Of a DNA stretch of 64,000 nt, positions 23,700 through 35,279 are shown in pieces. The stretch spans positions 219,587,216 to 219,651,215 of the forward strand of contig CM071568.1 in NCBI GenBank assembly GCA_036426205.1. Direction: 5' to 3'. Positions within the stretch are counted from its first letter, which is position 1. Every line of letters starts with the position of its first letter. The notes under the pieces were generated by a model. That model was not told where the DNA came from and searched no databases. It saw only the letters and a program-made list of their open reading frames with translations. Made by a program: the position numbers and the translations under genes. The stretch comes from Ascaphus truei. Taxonomy: Eukaryota; Chordata; Amphibia; Anura; Ascaphidae.

Positions 23700-24760
23700 T
23701 ATAGTTCATTTTTATTTTTTTAAATACAGCTTACCATTTAACATGTGTTTTAAAGAAAATTGCCAAAAGCACTATTAGCCACATTTGTCTAATCGGCCAT
23801 TGGCCATTAGTCTAGAGGAGGAAAGTTTTTTTTGGGATGTGGGGTAATTGAGTGAGTGAAGAGGGTAGCTCTGCTGGTGGGGTGGATAGGCCTCCAAGAG
23901 GGGTTAACCTCTTGGCTACCTTAGTAGGCAATGGGGGGGTAAGCAATGCATTTTAATATTGTTCATTTATATTTTTTTAAACACAGCTTACCAATGATAG
24001 CTACATTAGCAATTTATGCCCCCATTGAGAGGACCTAGGTAGCTACACTGACAATCAATGGTTAACATTCATTTAAATGTATTTTTAATGTAGTGTTGTA
24101 TTTTTTTAACATGTATTTTAAAGAAAATGGCCAAAAGCACTATTTGACACATTTGGCTAATCGGCTATTGGCCATTAGTCTAGAGGAGGAAAGGTTTTTT
24201 TGGGATGTGGGGGTAATTGAGTGAGTGAAGAGGGTAGCTCTGCTGGTGGGGGTGGTTAGGCCTCATAGAGGGGTTAACCTGTTGGCTACCTTACTAGTCA
24301 ATGGGGGTAAGCAATGCATTTTAATATTGTTCATTTTTATTTTTTTAAACACAGCTTACCATTGGTTGCCAATGTGGCTATCTATGCGCCCATTGAGAGG
24401 ATGTAGGTAGGTACAGTGAAAATCAATGGTTTCATTGTTAGCATTTATTTAAATGTATTTTTAACTTAGTGTTGTTTTTTTTAACATGTGTTTTAAAGAA
24501 AATGGCCAAAAGCACTATTAGCCACATTTGGCTAATCAGCTATTGACCATTAGTCTAGAGGAGGAAATTATTTTTTGGGGTATGGGGGAAATTGAGTTAT
24601 TGAAGAGGGTAGTTCTGCTGATGGGAGTGATTAGGCCCCATAGAGGGGTTAACCTCTTGGTTACCTTAGTGTTTATTAAAGCATTGCATGTCAATGCTTT
24701 ACTAACCACTAAGTTATCCAAGGGAGGTATTGTATGTAGTGTATTTTTATTTTAACATGA
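23700..24760. repeat. tandem array, about 370-bp unit, three copies
   Basis: tgttttaaagaaaat(t/g)gccaaaagcacta recurs at about 23,747, 24,114 and 24,488 (steps near 366 and 375). Each is followed by tagtctagaggaggaaa, agagggtagctctgctg, gaggggttaacctcttgg and tcaatgggggtaagcaatgc. The units belong to the same palindrome-containing DNA element family and have been amplified in tandem. Confidence 0.8.
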
Positions 24761-25704
24761 ATCCCTTTGTAGGTCTTTGTGATCAGTTAGTTGACCACTT
24801 GGGCTGCTACGGGGTCAATGTTTACTGTAATGTATTTTAAGTTTGATTTTATCATCTATTTCAGATTGGTTTAGCTTAGCTTGCCTATGTATATAAATTA
24901 TATACATAGGAAAGGTAGGGCTAACGCCAGCTTGGAGTAGCTGAAAAAATATTTGAGCTATTTCTATGAATGGCCATTATTACCAAACAATGTGTTATTA
25001 GACCTTTTTTTAAAATCTGGTCCTATATTTCCAATGGATTAAAAAAAAGTGCATTATTTGTGGTGGTACAAACTTGATATATTGCACTATAAAAATAAGG
25101 CACTTTTTTGGGTGATGATTCAGTATTTTTAGTTTACCACAGCTTGATGTATCCGGCCCTATATGAGTTCAATTTCTGGGGGATTTCTGTACTTCTCTTC
25201 TTTTGCCCTTTATTTATCTTGATCTTGTTCGAGTACATTAACATTACCTATACTACCTGTCGACAGAAGAGCCAACACTTTATAGTATTGGTCCACAACG
25301 CAATGTTTTCAGCAATGAAAGAATTAGGTAAGAAGATTTTTTTAAATATACAAACAGTAAGTAGGCCAGCCAAGCACTGACAAGTTTCTCGTGTATGCAT
25401 AACATGAGCAGATGGTGCATCAGTATCTTTTCAGTGAAAATTACACAATCTCTGGCACCACAGGGAATTTACTTTTTAGTCTCTATCTACTCTACTTTAA
25501 CCTATTCAGTTAAACAAATTCATTTTAATGGCTCAGATAACTGAATGTACAAGATCTGGGGAAATTGAACTAACTGGCACAGGGACAACCCTAGAATTTC
25601 CAGATTGGTATCTCCAGACACAGAGTTTGGGAAAAAATATGTGACCACTAATCTAAACATATGTTAAACTCTAAATAGTACACAATGGGCCAAACTACGA
25701 GACA
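24761..25704. other. gene-free stretch
   Basis: Holds a cctatgtatataaattatatacatagg palindrome near 24,882-24,908 and AT-rich sequence. The short ORF at 25,108-25,380 has no known motif. Confidence 0.4.
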
Positions 25705-26159
25705 GGGGCCTATGCAGTAAAGATTCATAAAAAATATCGCCAGGCATTTAAATCGCCGTTTTTTGGAGCGTTGCTATCACGGTATTCAGCAAGCCTTCAT
25801 TACCGTTCATAGCAAAATTCCCAAAACGAGCGGGTTGCTGCCAGTGATAGGATGTTTTTTAATATACATTTTATTCTTAGTGTAGATGTGCAGGTGTGAT
25901 CATGTTATTGCTTGTATTAATTGGATTAGCTGGCTAGTGATTTTATTTTGTGTTTTTGTGGGGAGTTTTTTTAATGTTTTATTATTGTGTGTTTTGTGCA
26001 TTAATGTATTGTGATTAGGGTATCCATTGAGTGCTATAGTGGCTTATCATGCCCATATTATTATATGGGTATGATGTACCACTATACTACTCAATGGGTA
26101 CAGGGTGGATATAGTGGGTCCAGGGAGGGTGGTTAGGCCTCCCGGGTGGGTAGCAGGGC

Positions 26160-26225
26160 AGGGTGGGTTAACCCCTTAATGACTATCGCGGTTATTAACC
26201 GCTAAGGTGATTAAGGGGTTAGGGG
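26160..26225. repeat. TTAACCCC foldback module
   Basis: gggttaaccccttaatgact pairs with gtgattaaggggttag around the centre gcggttattaaccgc. Confidence 0.7.
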
Positions 26226-26269
26226 CCATTAGATTGTATTTATTTTGTATGTATGCTTTCTGGCAACAG

Positions 26270-26330
26270 AGGACAGGGACCTGCAGTATCGTGATGAGGA
26301 CATCCATTATATTGCTGTGGTAAGTAGAAC
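26270..26330 (+). other. exon-like module ending in GTAAGT
   Basis: Encodes QYRDEDIHYIAV and ends attgctgtg|gtaagt with the donor GT at 26,320. It is a diverged copy of the modules at 4.9, 5.3, 23.3 and 49.8 kb. Confidence 0.4.
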
Positions 26331-26514
26331 TGTATTTATTTACTTTATTTAAACTGGTTAATGTTGTGTTTAATAATGAGCACATAATCTATTATCCATA
26401 TCTGGATAATAGTTATTTTGCCCATTACTGTACTGTATGTGTTTGGTGGGGGATTGATTGAAATGTAGGCCATGTTTATTTGTTGACATACAGGGTTGGT
26501 ACCTAAGGTCTCCG

Positions 26515-26885
26515 GGGACCAATGGAGACCACTTGAGGACCCCTGGACGCCCACGGGTACCACCTGCGAACCCCCTGGGGACACCTGCGGTGAAGAACTG
26601 AGGGCCCCATAGCTCTGGGGCCCTGAGGACCCACAGGGACCACCCCAGGGCCCCAAGACCCCTGTGGGAACCACCAGGGGGCCCTCAGACACCTGTGGGG
26701 ATGACCCGGGACCCCCAGAAACCCGCGGGCCCACCTGTGGAGCCCATTTTGGCCCACGGTGACCACCTGGAGGCCCACGGCACCTAGTGGGGACCACCCG
26801 GAGACCCCCAGACCCTCTGGGCACCCCCCTCTGGTGCACTGTGGGGCCTGTGGACAACCGTCGGGACCACCGGGGACCCTCATCG
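26515..26885. repeat. GC-rich degenerate minisatellite
   Basis: Repeats of gggaccacc, ggggcccc and tggggac words of irregular 12-18-bp spacing. Long ORFs on both strands (G/P-rich peptides) follow from the repeat and are not real genes. The GC content contrasts sharply with the flanking DNA. Confidence 0.7.
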
Positions 26886-27117
26886 GTCTGGGGTATGAAT
26901 CCTGTATGTTAAAAAATAAATCATGGTTTTACATTATGGGGGGGCATGGGGGTAGGTGGTTTATTGGTGTTTATTAAATATTGCTATATTTATTGTGGCC
27001 TAGGAGGTGGGTAGTGGGGCTGTTGTGTGTGTATTGTTTTTATTGTGGGTAGTGGGGGTGGGTGAAGGGGTATTAGCCCCAAGGATGGGTGTTTAGGCCT
27101 TGCGGGTGGGGGTAGCG

Positions 27118-27180
27118 GGATGGCTAACCCCTTCATTACCATAGCGGTATTAACCGCTACGGTAATGAAGGGGTAAGTCC
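27118..27180. repeat. TTAACCCC foldback module
   Basis: taaccccttcattaccatag pairs with ctacggtaatgaaggggtaa around cggtattaaccg. Nearly perfect, about 24-bp arms. Confidence 0.8.
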
Positions 27181-27329
27181 ACCCGCAACACCCCCGCAAA
27201 GCCTAAACACCCACTAAAGGCCAAATACCCCCTTCACCCACCCCCGCTACCCACAATAAGCCTGGAACAGGTGGTTAACCCCTTCATTGTCTTAGCGGTT
27301 AGCCGCTAAGGTAACGAAGTGGGCTGTAA

Positions 27330-27435
27330 ATGCATTTTTCCTGCATCGACTTCATGCCGGGGGTCTCCGGTGCTGGTATTAATGGGTATCAGCTCCGGAG
27401 ACCTTCGGCATGAATCCAATGCAGGAAAAAGGCCA
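27330..27435. repeat. GGGGGTCTCCGG hairpin module
   Basis: tttttcctgcat...catgccgggggtctccgg pairs with ccggagaccttcggcatg...atgcaggaaaaa. The same module is at 10.64, 42.75 and 49.04 kb. Confidence 0.7.
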
Positions 27436-28049
27436 ACATTTTTTTGAAGTCCCGTATCGCCGTTCTTCGACGCTTCTCCCCACCAACCTGCCAACTTTTT
27501 CTGGCGTTTGGATTTGGGGAGAAAAGCGCCATTCTAGGGCCACGATAGCCTACTCGCAGCTACTAGAATCGCGCGTGTTTATGAACGTTCCGAAAAGCGT
27601 TGATAAGTGGCTTATCGCCGCTCAGTCTGCGATTTGATTTTGTTCAAAAGTTTTTTCGTCGATACAGGCCGTTAGTGCCCACTTATCGAGGCTTACTGAA
27701 TCTGAGTAGGGATTTTGGCCGATAAGTGCTCGATAAGTGCCTTATCGACGCTTACTGCATAGGCCCCATAGAGATTTACTGAGACTCCCACTCACAGTAC
27801 TCCTTTATACTCCACTTTTTTCTTTTATATTATATATTTTTATAGAGATTTCAAGAAGAGGGGGAGGGGGGTAACAGAAATAAAATGGGGAAGGGCACAA
27901 ATAAAAGGAAAGGAAACACAGGGAGAAGAAGGGGGTGGGGGGATTAGGGATAATCAGGTATATACCAAACAGTATTTACATAGCACATGGTAAATAAAAT
28001 AGAAAATGACAATGACAATTATAGAGACTTCATCTTAAGACAAGCATGA

Positions 28050-28650
28050 AAATACATTACCGAAACAGCCTCTCCCACCACCACTTATCCCCTTATCTAT
28101 TGATCCAGGGGTCCCACATTTTGAAAAAACGTTTTGGTATTATAATTTAACAATGCGGTTAGTCTCTCCAATAACATCACCTCCTTGATTTTCGTTATTA
28201 CAATGTTTTTCGATGGGACAAGCTGTTTCTTCCAGGCCACTGATATTGTACAGCTAGCTGGGATAAGAATATGAGATATGTGCTTACATGAAGTCTGTTA
28301 ATACTGTATTCTCAATTGGTTTTTAAAGGACAGTACAAACCAGGTCTAGTAGGATTCTAATTTCTAGGATTTCCTCTATCAGGTTTTGAATCATTGACCA
28401 AAATGTTGTATTTATGGACAAACCCGCATAATATGTGCCATATCACATGTCCACACTGTCCCGAACAACTAGCAGAGGATCCTGAGAACATAATGCTTAA
28501 TCGTTTGGAAGTTACATAGCCCCAAAATATAACTTAATACATTTAAACGTACATACAGTATTATGGTTTTAAATGCTTATTCCAAAATGTCAGTCCACTC
28601 ATCATTAGACATTTCACCCTTCAGATCCATTTCCCATATACTCATATAGG
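28050..28650 (-). pseudogene. L1/Tx1-type LINE, end of ORF2, minus strand
   Basis: Minus-strand reading gives TCDMAHIMRVCP followed, after stops, by ISVAWKKQLVPSK, KIKEVMLLERLTALLNYN and VGPLDQ. The order 'tryptophan/cysteine motif, AWK, long helix, W.P' is that of L1/Tx1 ORF2 C-termini. Many stops are present. A purine-rich 3' UTR-like tract continues to about 27,840. Confidence 0.45.
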
Positions 28651-28870
28651 CATATCTGGGAGATCCCTCAAGCCTGCTCTTGGGAGATCTGGGAGCCAGC
28701 TCTTGGTATAAGTTTGAGATAAGGCCCACTTAATATATTCTAGCTCTACATATGTTCTTGAATGTGGTAGTATTTCAGAATTCTAGACCTTGAGAAACCT
28801 TTTGAACAAAGTGTCAAATCTGGAGATACTTAAATAGTTCAGATTCTGTGAGTTTATAATTCTCGCTTAT

Positions 28871-29517
28871 CTACTGCAAAGTCAGGAGTTTCCCCTTAGA
28901 GAGGATATGTCCCACATTCATTATCCCTCTGATATTCCTTTTGACAATGTTCCCTCTAGGAACGAAACGTGTTAGAGCTGTGCTTAGACATGTGCACATC
29001 TCTACTAGTTTATTAAACTCTGTTTTTTCATTCAATTGCATTGGTTAACTCTATTACTATCTGGCTAGAAGTGCGCCACCTTTTCTGCATTTTTTCCTTT
29101 TACTGTACATACCTTGGCTGGAGCACACGTGCTCAACGGACTGATCCACAGCTGCTCCACTCCTGACGGCATCTTCATCATGAGTACTCACATAGTGCTC
29201 AGGCTCCTAGTCTCTGTATGAGACAGGTTTAGTTGGAGTTGCGGGATATATGGGTTGGTAGTTTGTCTGGTGATTCACCTTACAGTGAGCGCTTCAATAT
29301 TCTGATCCCTTTCCCCGCTATATCCACCCCTTCCCCCCATCCTGTTTTCAAGTCTGCATTGTTATGAGGCTTTGGAAATCAGTGAAGAAATCATGCCTAT
29401 TTCTTCATTGTCATACTACTGAACTGCTTATTGTGCCCTCTGTTCTTGAGTACTAGTTTTGGGGTTTATAACCCACTTACCTGACTAATAAAGCATGATA
29501 TTTCTTTCCAGACCATA
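28871..29517. other. gene-free stretch
   Basis: Contains aggaacgaaacgtgttagag at about 28,957, a further diverged copy of the GAAACGCGTAGG motif, and AT-rich DNA. No gene seen. Confidence 0.35.
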
Positions 29518-29519
29518 GA

Positions 29520-29800
29520 AGTTAAAACAGACCAGGAGGGGTGCTCCCTAGTTATCCATGGCCTTTCTCCGGATTACACATAACATTAGTAAATATATAT
29601 ACCTAATAAGAGGCAAACAGGGTTTTTGAAGTCCACACTAGAATCTATAGGAGACACCCATGAGCACTCCATGATTATAGGAGGAGACTTCAACATGGTA
29701 CAGGATCCAGACACAGCTACTGCTGCGCCAGCCTTTATGATAAAACTTCTCTGGGGCATTGTGGTTGTATGTCCTGAATTCCACCGCACTAAATTGAGCT
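29520..29800 (+). pseudogene. L1/Tx1-type endonuclease fragment
   Basis: EGCSLVIHGLSPDYT (29,538-29,582) then, in the 29,626 frame, KSTLESIGDTHEHSMIIGGDFNMVQDP. The GGDFN motif is the conserved metal-binding segment of APE-type endonucleases in L1/Tx1 LINEs. Stops lie between the pieces. It is on the strand opposite to the L1-type fragment at 28.05-28.65 kb, so the two are separate copies or one inverted copy. Confidence 0.6.
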
Positions 29801-30156
29801 CATGCTGCATTCATGCTGCCCGGCACCCGCAGTTGAACTGCGGTTGATCTGTTTAATTATAATAGTTCAGATTTAATTGGGGGCAATTCTTCGCGTATCC
29901 GCCAGAAGGCAGGTATTCATGAGTTGTAATGAATTCTTATTTGTACACTACAGTACTTGTGCTACAGTAATGTGTCGACTTGCAGGTGTTTAAAAAAAAA
30001 ACCACAGTGGTCCATTGTGAATTGGTACTTGGTGCAGAAGAAGATACTATATCAATTTAGGCGTTCCATAATAAAAACTCAATGCGCTGTGTCTTTTTTT
30101 CCCCATTTGGCGACCGGACGGACGCAATGAGTACACCGCAGTACATGTGCAAATGA

Positions 30157-30781
30157 CTTGATTGTACATATGCATTTTTAATATGTTCTGCAATTAATGC
30201 AGCTTATGATAAAATAGCCACAGTTGTTGAAATCTATCAATATTATATCTCAAATTATGACTTTTACAAATTTTCACCTGATGCTCGTGGGTGGAAGCGT
30301 GTGATAAGGAAAAAGTTAAGTAGCGATCCGTGTTTTTTTCGTATTGCCCCTTCACATGGAGTTAGAGAAGGGTATTGGTGTGTGGTGCCAGATTTTTCCA
30401 GTATCTTTGATCATGGAGACTTCAAAAGGAGAAAGGTCATGTTAAATCCAAATAGATTTGTCAATCTCAGGCCAGCAATGTAACAGCGCCTGCACTGGCG
30501 CCAGCGCCAGCACCGGCTTACAATAACGGTCCGACCGTCAGTGAAAACCTGGTGACTGGCAACACTTGCTATCTGTCCCCGCCACGATACCTGCAAAACT
30601 TCCAGCCTGAGCCTGATTTCACGTACAGATACCAGCAAGCTTTCATGTACCAAAAAATTTCCAGTTTCATGAGCTGTCAACTACAGGTGTAGCAGGCCCG
30701 CTGTCACCTGTCAACTACGTGTATAATGAAGAATACGTGACTGCCAGTGGCTCATCACAACCCATTTGGCAAAGTCTATAA
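30157..30781 (+). pseudogene. divergent forkhead-box protein, frameshifted pseudogene
   Basis: The frame at 30,157-30,483 encodes a complete forkhead-like winged helix: TYAFLICSAINAAYDK (helix 1), ATVVEIYQYYISNYDFY (helix 2), GWKRVIRKKLSSDPCFFRI (recognition helix and strand 2), EGYWCVVPD and FDHGDFKRRK (wing 2 end). After a one-base loss near 30,460-30,475, the next frame continues as a Pro/Ala-rich tail (ALAPAPAPAYNNGP ... LSPPRYLQNFQPEPDF) to about 30,660. A second one-base loss then moves to a frame ending SGSSQPIWQSL with a stop at 30,779. A stop codon (30,154-30,156) sits directly before the domain. The Asn and His that usually contact DNA in the recognition helix (NSIRHNLS) are R and K here. 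No intron is visible, so it may be a retrocopy. The subfamily cannot be named. Forkhead proteins are nuclear transcription factors; this copy looks inactive. Confidence 0.75.
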
Positions 30782-32543
30782 TGAAGGTAAATACAGTATA
30801 ATTTACTACAGTAACTACCTGTATTACACTACCTAGAAAATGTAGTCCAGCAAAATGATTGGCTGAGCAGTTTCTATAGTAGATACTGAATAATTGGTGG
30901 ACAGCTAGGCACATGCGTGTATGTCTCATGGTACCTTGTTGAAACGCATATGCGTATCATCACATCCCCGCCTCGCACGCAAAGTCTTACTACAGTAACA
31001 AGACAACGATAATGCAACCGCTTATCAACACCCCACCCCCCCCTAGCCATTCACGTAAATTCTTGTAGCCTTCTTGAAGGAACCATTATGTGAAATGTTA
31101 TACAGTACAGTAATTACTGTACTGTATGTTTTATAAAATGTGACTCAATGAAACAATTGTAAAAATTCAACTTTTTTTAATTTTTTTGGAGTAAAAACCT
31201 TATTTTATAAATTTTGAACAACAGAACAATCAATCAGCAGCAATAACGTAAATATATTCTATACTGTACCAGTAATAATTGTATTTTTCCTCAGAAAAGA
31301 AACTCTGTCAGCCAGCGGAGAACGGCAAATGGAGGGATTTCGATGGACCTACAGTATAATATCGCTTTTTTGAAACGTTGCTTGCGCATTGATGAATCTG
31401 ATTTAAAAATCCAAGTACTGGAGGCAACAATTTAGTGACAGTGCAATTTTTATTGATTAGGATAGAATAATTGTGAGCTTTATAGAAAACCTTAAACAAT
31501 ATGCTGCTGTTTTCATATTCAATATTTTTTAACATACTGTAATACAGTACACTTGCAAGTTTAATTAACTCTTACTGTATAGGAAACCCCCCCAAATAAA
31601 AAGTTATTATCTTTTATTCTATACAGTATGTATTTATTCTACAGTACAGTATATGTACAGTATTATATATGTATTGTTTTAATACTGTTGTGATTTAATG
31701 CGCATGCGTGTATGACTTCTCATTCAATTAGAAGTTCAAGTCTGAAACAAAATCCCTTTTTTCATTTCTCGACATGGGCTTGCATAACAATTTTTGATAT
31801 TCTGAGAATCAATCACTACTGTAGCTTTTTAATTATACACTAGTAGTGGCATACTGTGATTTTTATTTGGGGGTGTGGCTCCTCCTTCCCAGGTCTTAAG
31901 CCCGCTCCTTCCCACTTCCCAAGTTAGTAGGTCCTTTCATTCTACTGGATATAGATCCAGTGTTGGTCTTTCTCCCTCCTAATAGAAGGTAAATGAGAAA
32001 TGTAATCCTAATTGAGGTATATTAGTATTCTATCTGGTAGTGTTAGGACTTATGAACAGGGTCTGCCTTGTCGTGGCTCGCAAGCTTACAATGCTTTGGC
32101 CAAAGGGTTAAACTAAATTACCCTTTTTCAAGAGAATGTTTAAGTATTTGACTGTGTATTTTTGTCATATTGGATGTAGCATTGTGCTTCTCTGTCATTT
32201 GTTGTATCCATACAGATGTAGCCAGACTCACTGGGGCTTACTCTAGTAGCCTCGATAACTAACTTATTGAGGCTTTAGAGCTGTTCTCGCAAGGTAGCTA
32301 TTCAGAAAGCCTCCATAGGTTGGTTAAACCGTGCGGGGAAAGCATTTTCTCATGATTTCTGGCTCCCGGCCAAACACATCGCATGGAAGCCGGCGAGAAG
32401 CCCAAACTCGCAATTTTCATATAATCGTGCAATTCTAGTAGCCTCGATAGATAGACAGGCAGTGTATTGGTGCATCACCATGAGTAGCTCATTAATAGTA
32501 GAATAATTCCATTTTCCATAATAGATCCAAATTCAAGGACATA
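30782..32543. other. gene-free stretch rich in TACAGTA words
   Basis: No gene. A 28-bp perfect palindrome (atacagtacagtaa with its complement) lies at about 31,102-31,130, and further tacagta words cluster at 31,540-31,690. 30,838-30,905 resembles part of the MITE at 8,870-8,940 (atgattggctgagcagtt). 32,230-32,470 has cgataac/cctcgata words like Harbinger subterminal DNA. Confidence 0.4.
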
Positions 32544-32562
32544 GGGCCTCATGCAGTAAGCG
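32544..32562 (+). repeat. left terminal inverted repeat of the Harbinger element
   Basis: GGGCCTCATGCAGTAAGCG, identical to the right end read on the other strand. The next 220 bp carry at least four GATAAG/CTTATC words. Confidence 0.9.
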
Positions 32563-33823
32563 TTGATAAGGGAAATATGGCCATGTTATAGCCAAAATTG
32601 GGTTTGAGATTCAGTAAGCGCCGATAAGTGCTTCATATCGCCAGGTTTCGGAGCCGATAATTTGGTTATGGCCAGTCGCCTGCCGATAAGCCTGTTTTCG
32701 ACACTGATCGCCACTTTTTTAAATCGGCTGGATTCAACAAAAAAAAACAGCTTATCGGGGCTGATCGGCACTACGAAATTGAGATGTTATGGCCGATTTC
32801 TCCCGCCAACTAAAGTTGGCATTTTGGACGGGAGAACGATCGCTAAGGCTGCCGGAACGGCACTTAGAAAAAAAAAATCTTCTGTACATCAATGGAAGTC
32901 AATGGAGCGGGGACGTATAACAGTATAGTACTGTTTACGTTTCATTGCTCACAATACAAACGTCATTTGCATTACAGTGTGGGGGCATTCCCTGCATTGT
33001 GTCACAGCTGATGTGTCTTATTTGCATAACATTCGACTTTTACATGTTTTCAGCATTTGCAGGTCACATTACTCATCATGTGATGATGTGGCAAGGGAAA
33101 ATACTATACTACACTCTTAAAGGAGAACCTCACATCATATCACACATTTTACTCAACTCAGCGACAATTATTTACATGATGTCACACATGTCACACATAC
33201 ACCGTATATTCATGTTCCTTTACATTACACAATGCTTGTAATGTGTCACGCATCTTTAAACCTTCATGTACATCTAAATTCTCATGTTTACATCTACGTT
33301 TGGGTCCTCCCTATTTTCATGACGTCACTTATTGGACGCTCAATCACATTGCATGTTTACATTGTAACCGTTGCATTACAAGCACTTCAACCTAACTTAT
33401 ACACACATGTACAGTAATTCATCATTGGGACACCTTGTAAACTCATTCTATACCAACTATCCTCCTTACACAAATGCATGCATATGCACACGACTATTCA
33501 TTGTTGCCAACATGTCACAATAACATGGATAATTACACATGTTACACAAAACTTTTCCCACGTCAATCTCAGCCTTTTTGTCTCATTACATGACTGACTC
33601 TTGCGTTCACAAGTGTTACATGCATTGCACATGCAACTATTTATTTGCAAGCAATGTTTCTACAAAGGTTCACGTCACATCATTGCCAAATATCATCATT
33701 CCCTGCAGAATACACACAACAAATACTTAGAACAACAAGTGCACACAGCTTGCCACAGAAGTACTTTATTATGTTAATGTAACACCTTGCATTTTACTAT
33801 GTCACCTGACATCATCACATACC

Positions 33824-33833
33824 TATTTAAAGG
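33824..33833 (+). promoter_or_regulatory. TATA-like box of the transposase gene
   Basis: TATTTAAAGG ends 40 nt before the transposase ATG. The identical decamer lies on the minus strand at 41,780-41,789 upstream of the Myb-like gene. Confidence 0.55.
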
Positions 33834-33872
33834 ACGCACATTACCTGCTCATTCACAGCTACTCATTTCAAA

Positions 33873-35269
33873 ATGTTGCGAATGTTTAGGAGACGCAGGA
33901 ACATTCTTTTCTATGACATGCTTGCTGATCAAGAGAATGATATAGGGCAAGGTAGGGACACACCGAGGGACAGTGACAGTGACGCGGATACGACAGGGAC
34001 AGGGAGAGGGACAGGCCGAGGGACAGGTAGAGGGACAGGAGATCAGAGGAGAAGACAGAGGAGACAAGTTGTGCCTCGTCCGCGTCTGTACAGGGAGAGA
34101 ACCCTGTTAGATGGGATGAGTGAGGAGGAGATTGTAAGTCGCTATCGTTTGAGTTCAGCAGCAATCTTATCTCTTTATGAGGAGATAAGGGGGGATTTAG
34201 ATTTTTTCACAGCCAGAGGTCGTGCAGTCCCTGGGCTTGTTAAAATGCTGTGCTCATTACATTATCTTGCTTCCGCGTCATACCAGACAACTGTGGGCAT
34301 AGTGGGCGGGGTCTCGCAATCTACATTCTCGCGGGCCTTGACCCAGTTTCTCTATGCACTCAATAGACGCGCTAGGAATTATATTCATTTTCCTACAGAG
34401 GCAACAGAGTGGCTGGAAGTCAGGACTGGCTTTTATAATATAGCAGGGATACCATCTGTGCTGGGTGCAATCGATTGCACACATGTTGCTTTGATTGCAC
34501 CTAGTCAGAGTGAGCATGTGTACCGCAATCGGAAGCACTACCATTCACTCAATGTACAGGTGGTATGTGATGCCACGATGAGGATAATGCATGTGGTACC
34601 CAAGTTCCCTGGTTCCAGTCACGATTCCTCTATCCTGAGGAACTCTTCAGTCTTCCATGCGTTCGAAGAGGGACATTTTGAACCTGGTTGGCTGCTGGGT
34701 GAGTACATATTTACATGTTCTAACACAAAACACATGTTGATTTAGGAATGTTGGCATTGTACAATTTGATCACTAATGTCAGCTTATGTGTGCTCCATTC
34801 ATTATAGGTGACTCAGGATACGGAATTAGGCCGTGGCTCTTGACTCCGGTGCTAAACCCTCAAACTGAAGCAGAGGAGAGGTACAATGCAGCCCATATAT
34901 CTACAAGATCTGTTATAGAGAGGACATTTGGCCTACTCAAGACCAGGTTTAGGTGTCTGGACAGAACTGGTGGGGCTCTTCTATACAAGCCTCAAAAAGT
35001 GTCTGATATTATCCTTGCCTGTTGCATTTTGCACAATGTTGCACTCAGGCACAATGTACAGTCAGACCTAGCTGAGGCTTTGGTAGACGAGCATCCCACC
35101 CATGTAGCTGCTGAAAATGAACAAACAGCCAGTGGTGGCCAGACACGACAGAATCTCATCAATTCATTTTTTTCTTGTAAGTACAAACTCATATGTTCCT
35201 AGTACTACTTTTATAGTTTAATTATGTTATATTAACAATAATGTTTCTTTATATAACCTTCTGTTAGGA
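33873..35269 (+). CDS. Harbinger DDE transposase, 3 exons
   Basis: Predicted exons: 33,873-34,698; 34,808-35,176; and from 35,268, where the first two bases complete a TGA stop. This gives 398 residues, close to the usual 350-400 of HARBI1-like proteins. The introns have GTGAGT...ATAG and GTAAGT...TTAG borders, and exon 1 to 2 joins in phase. Residues about 1-75 are basic with GTGRG repeats (41-56). The DDE_Tnp_4 nuclease carries D201 (GAIDCTHV), D251 (FPGSSHD) and E313 (VIERTFGLLK), plus the conserved GDSGYG after the splice. No stop or frameshift is present. If intron 2 is not removed the protein runs 8 residues longer (to 35,202). It cuts and joins the element ends in the nucleus, needing the Myb-like partner for import and end recognition (family knowledge). 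Confidence 0.9.
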
Positions 35270-35279
35270 CACAGATGAA

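Larger units (their letters stand above)
25705..27767. mobile_element. non-autonomous Harbinger-type element, 2.06 kb
   Basis: Left end GGGGCCTATGCAGTAAAG; right end, on the other strand, GGGGCCTATGCAGTAAGCG. Flanks are ACA and ATA, a near match to a 3-bp duplication. The ends match the autonomous element at 32,544-42,046 (GGGCCTCATGCAGTAAGCG). The right subterminal 170 bp has six or more GATAAG/CTTATC motifs. Inside lie an exon-like module, two TTAACCCC foldbacks, a GC-rich minisatellite and a GGGGGTCTCCGG hairpin. No transposase is encoded. Confidence 0.75.

Noticed and set aside
26345..26883. Collagen-like G/P-rich ORFs (170 and 126 residues)
   Set aside because: Produced by the GC-rich minisatellite; open in several frames and on both strands.
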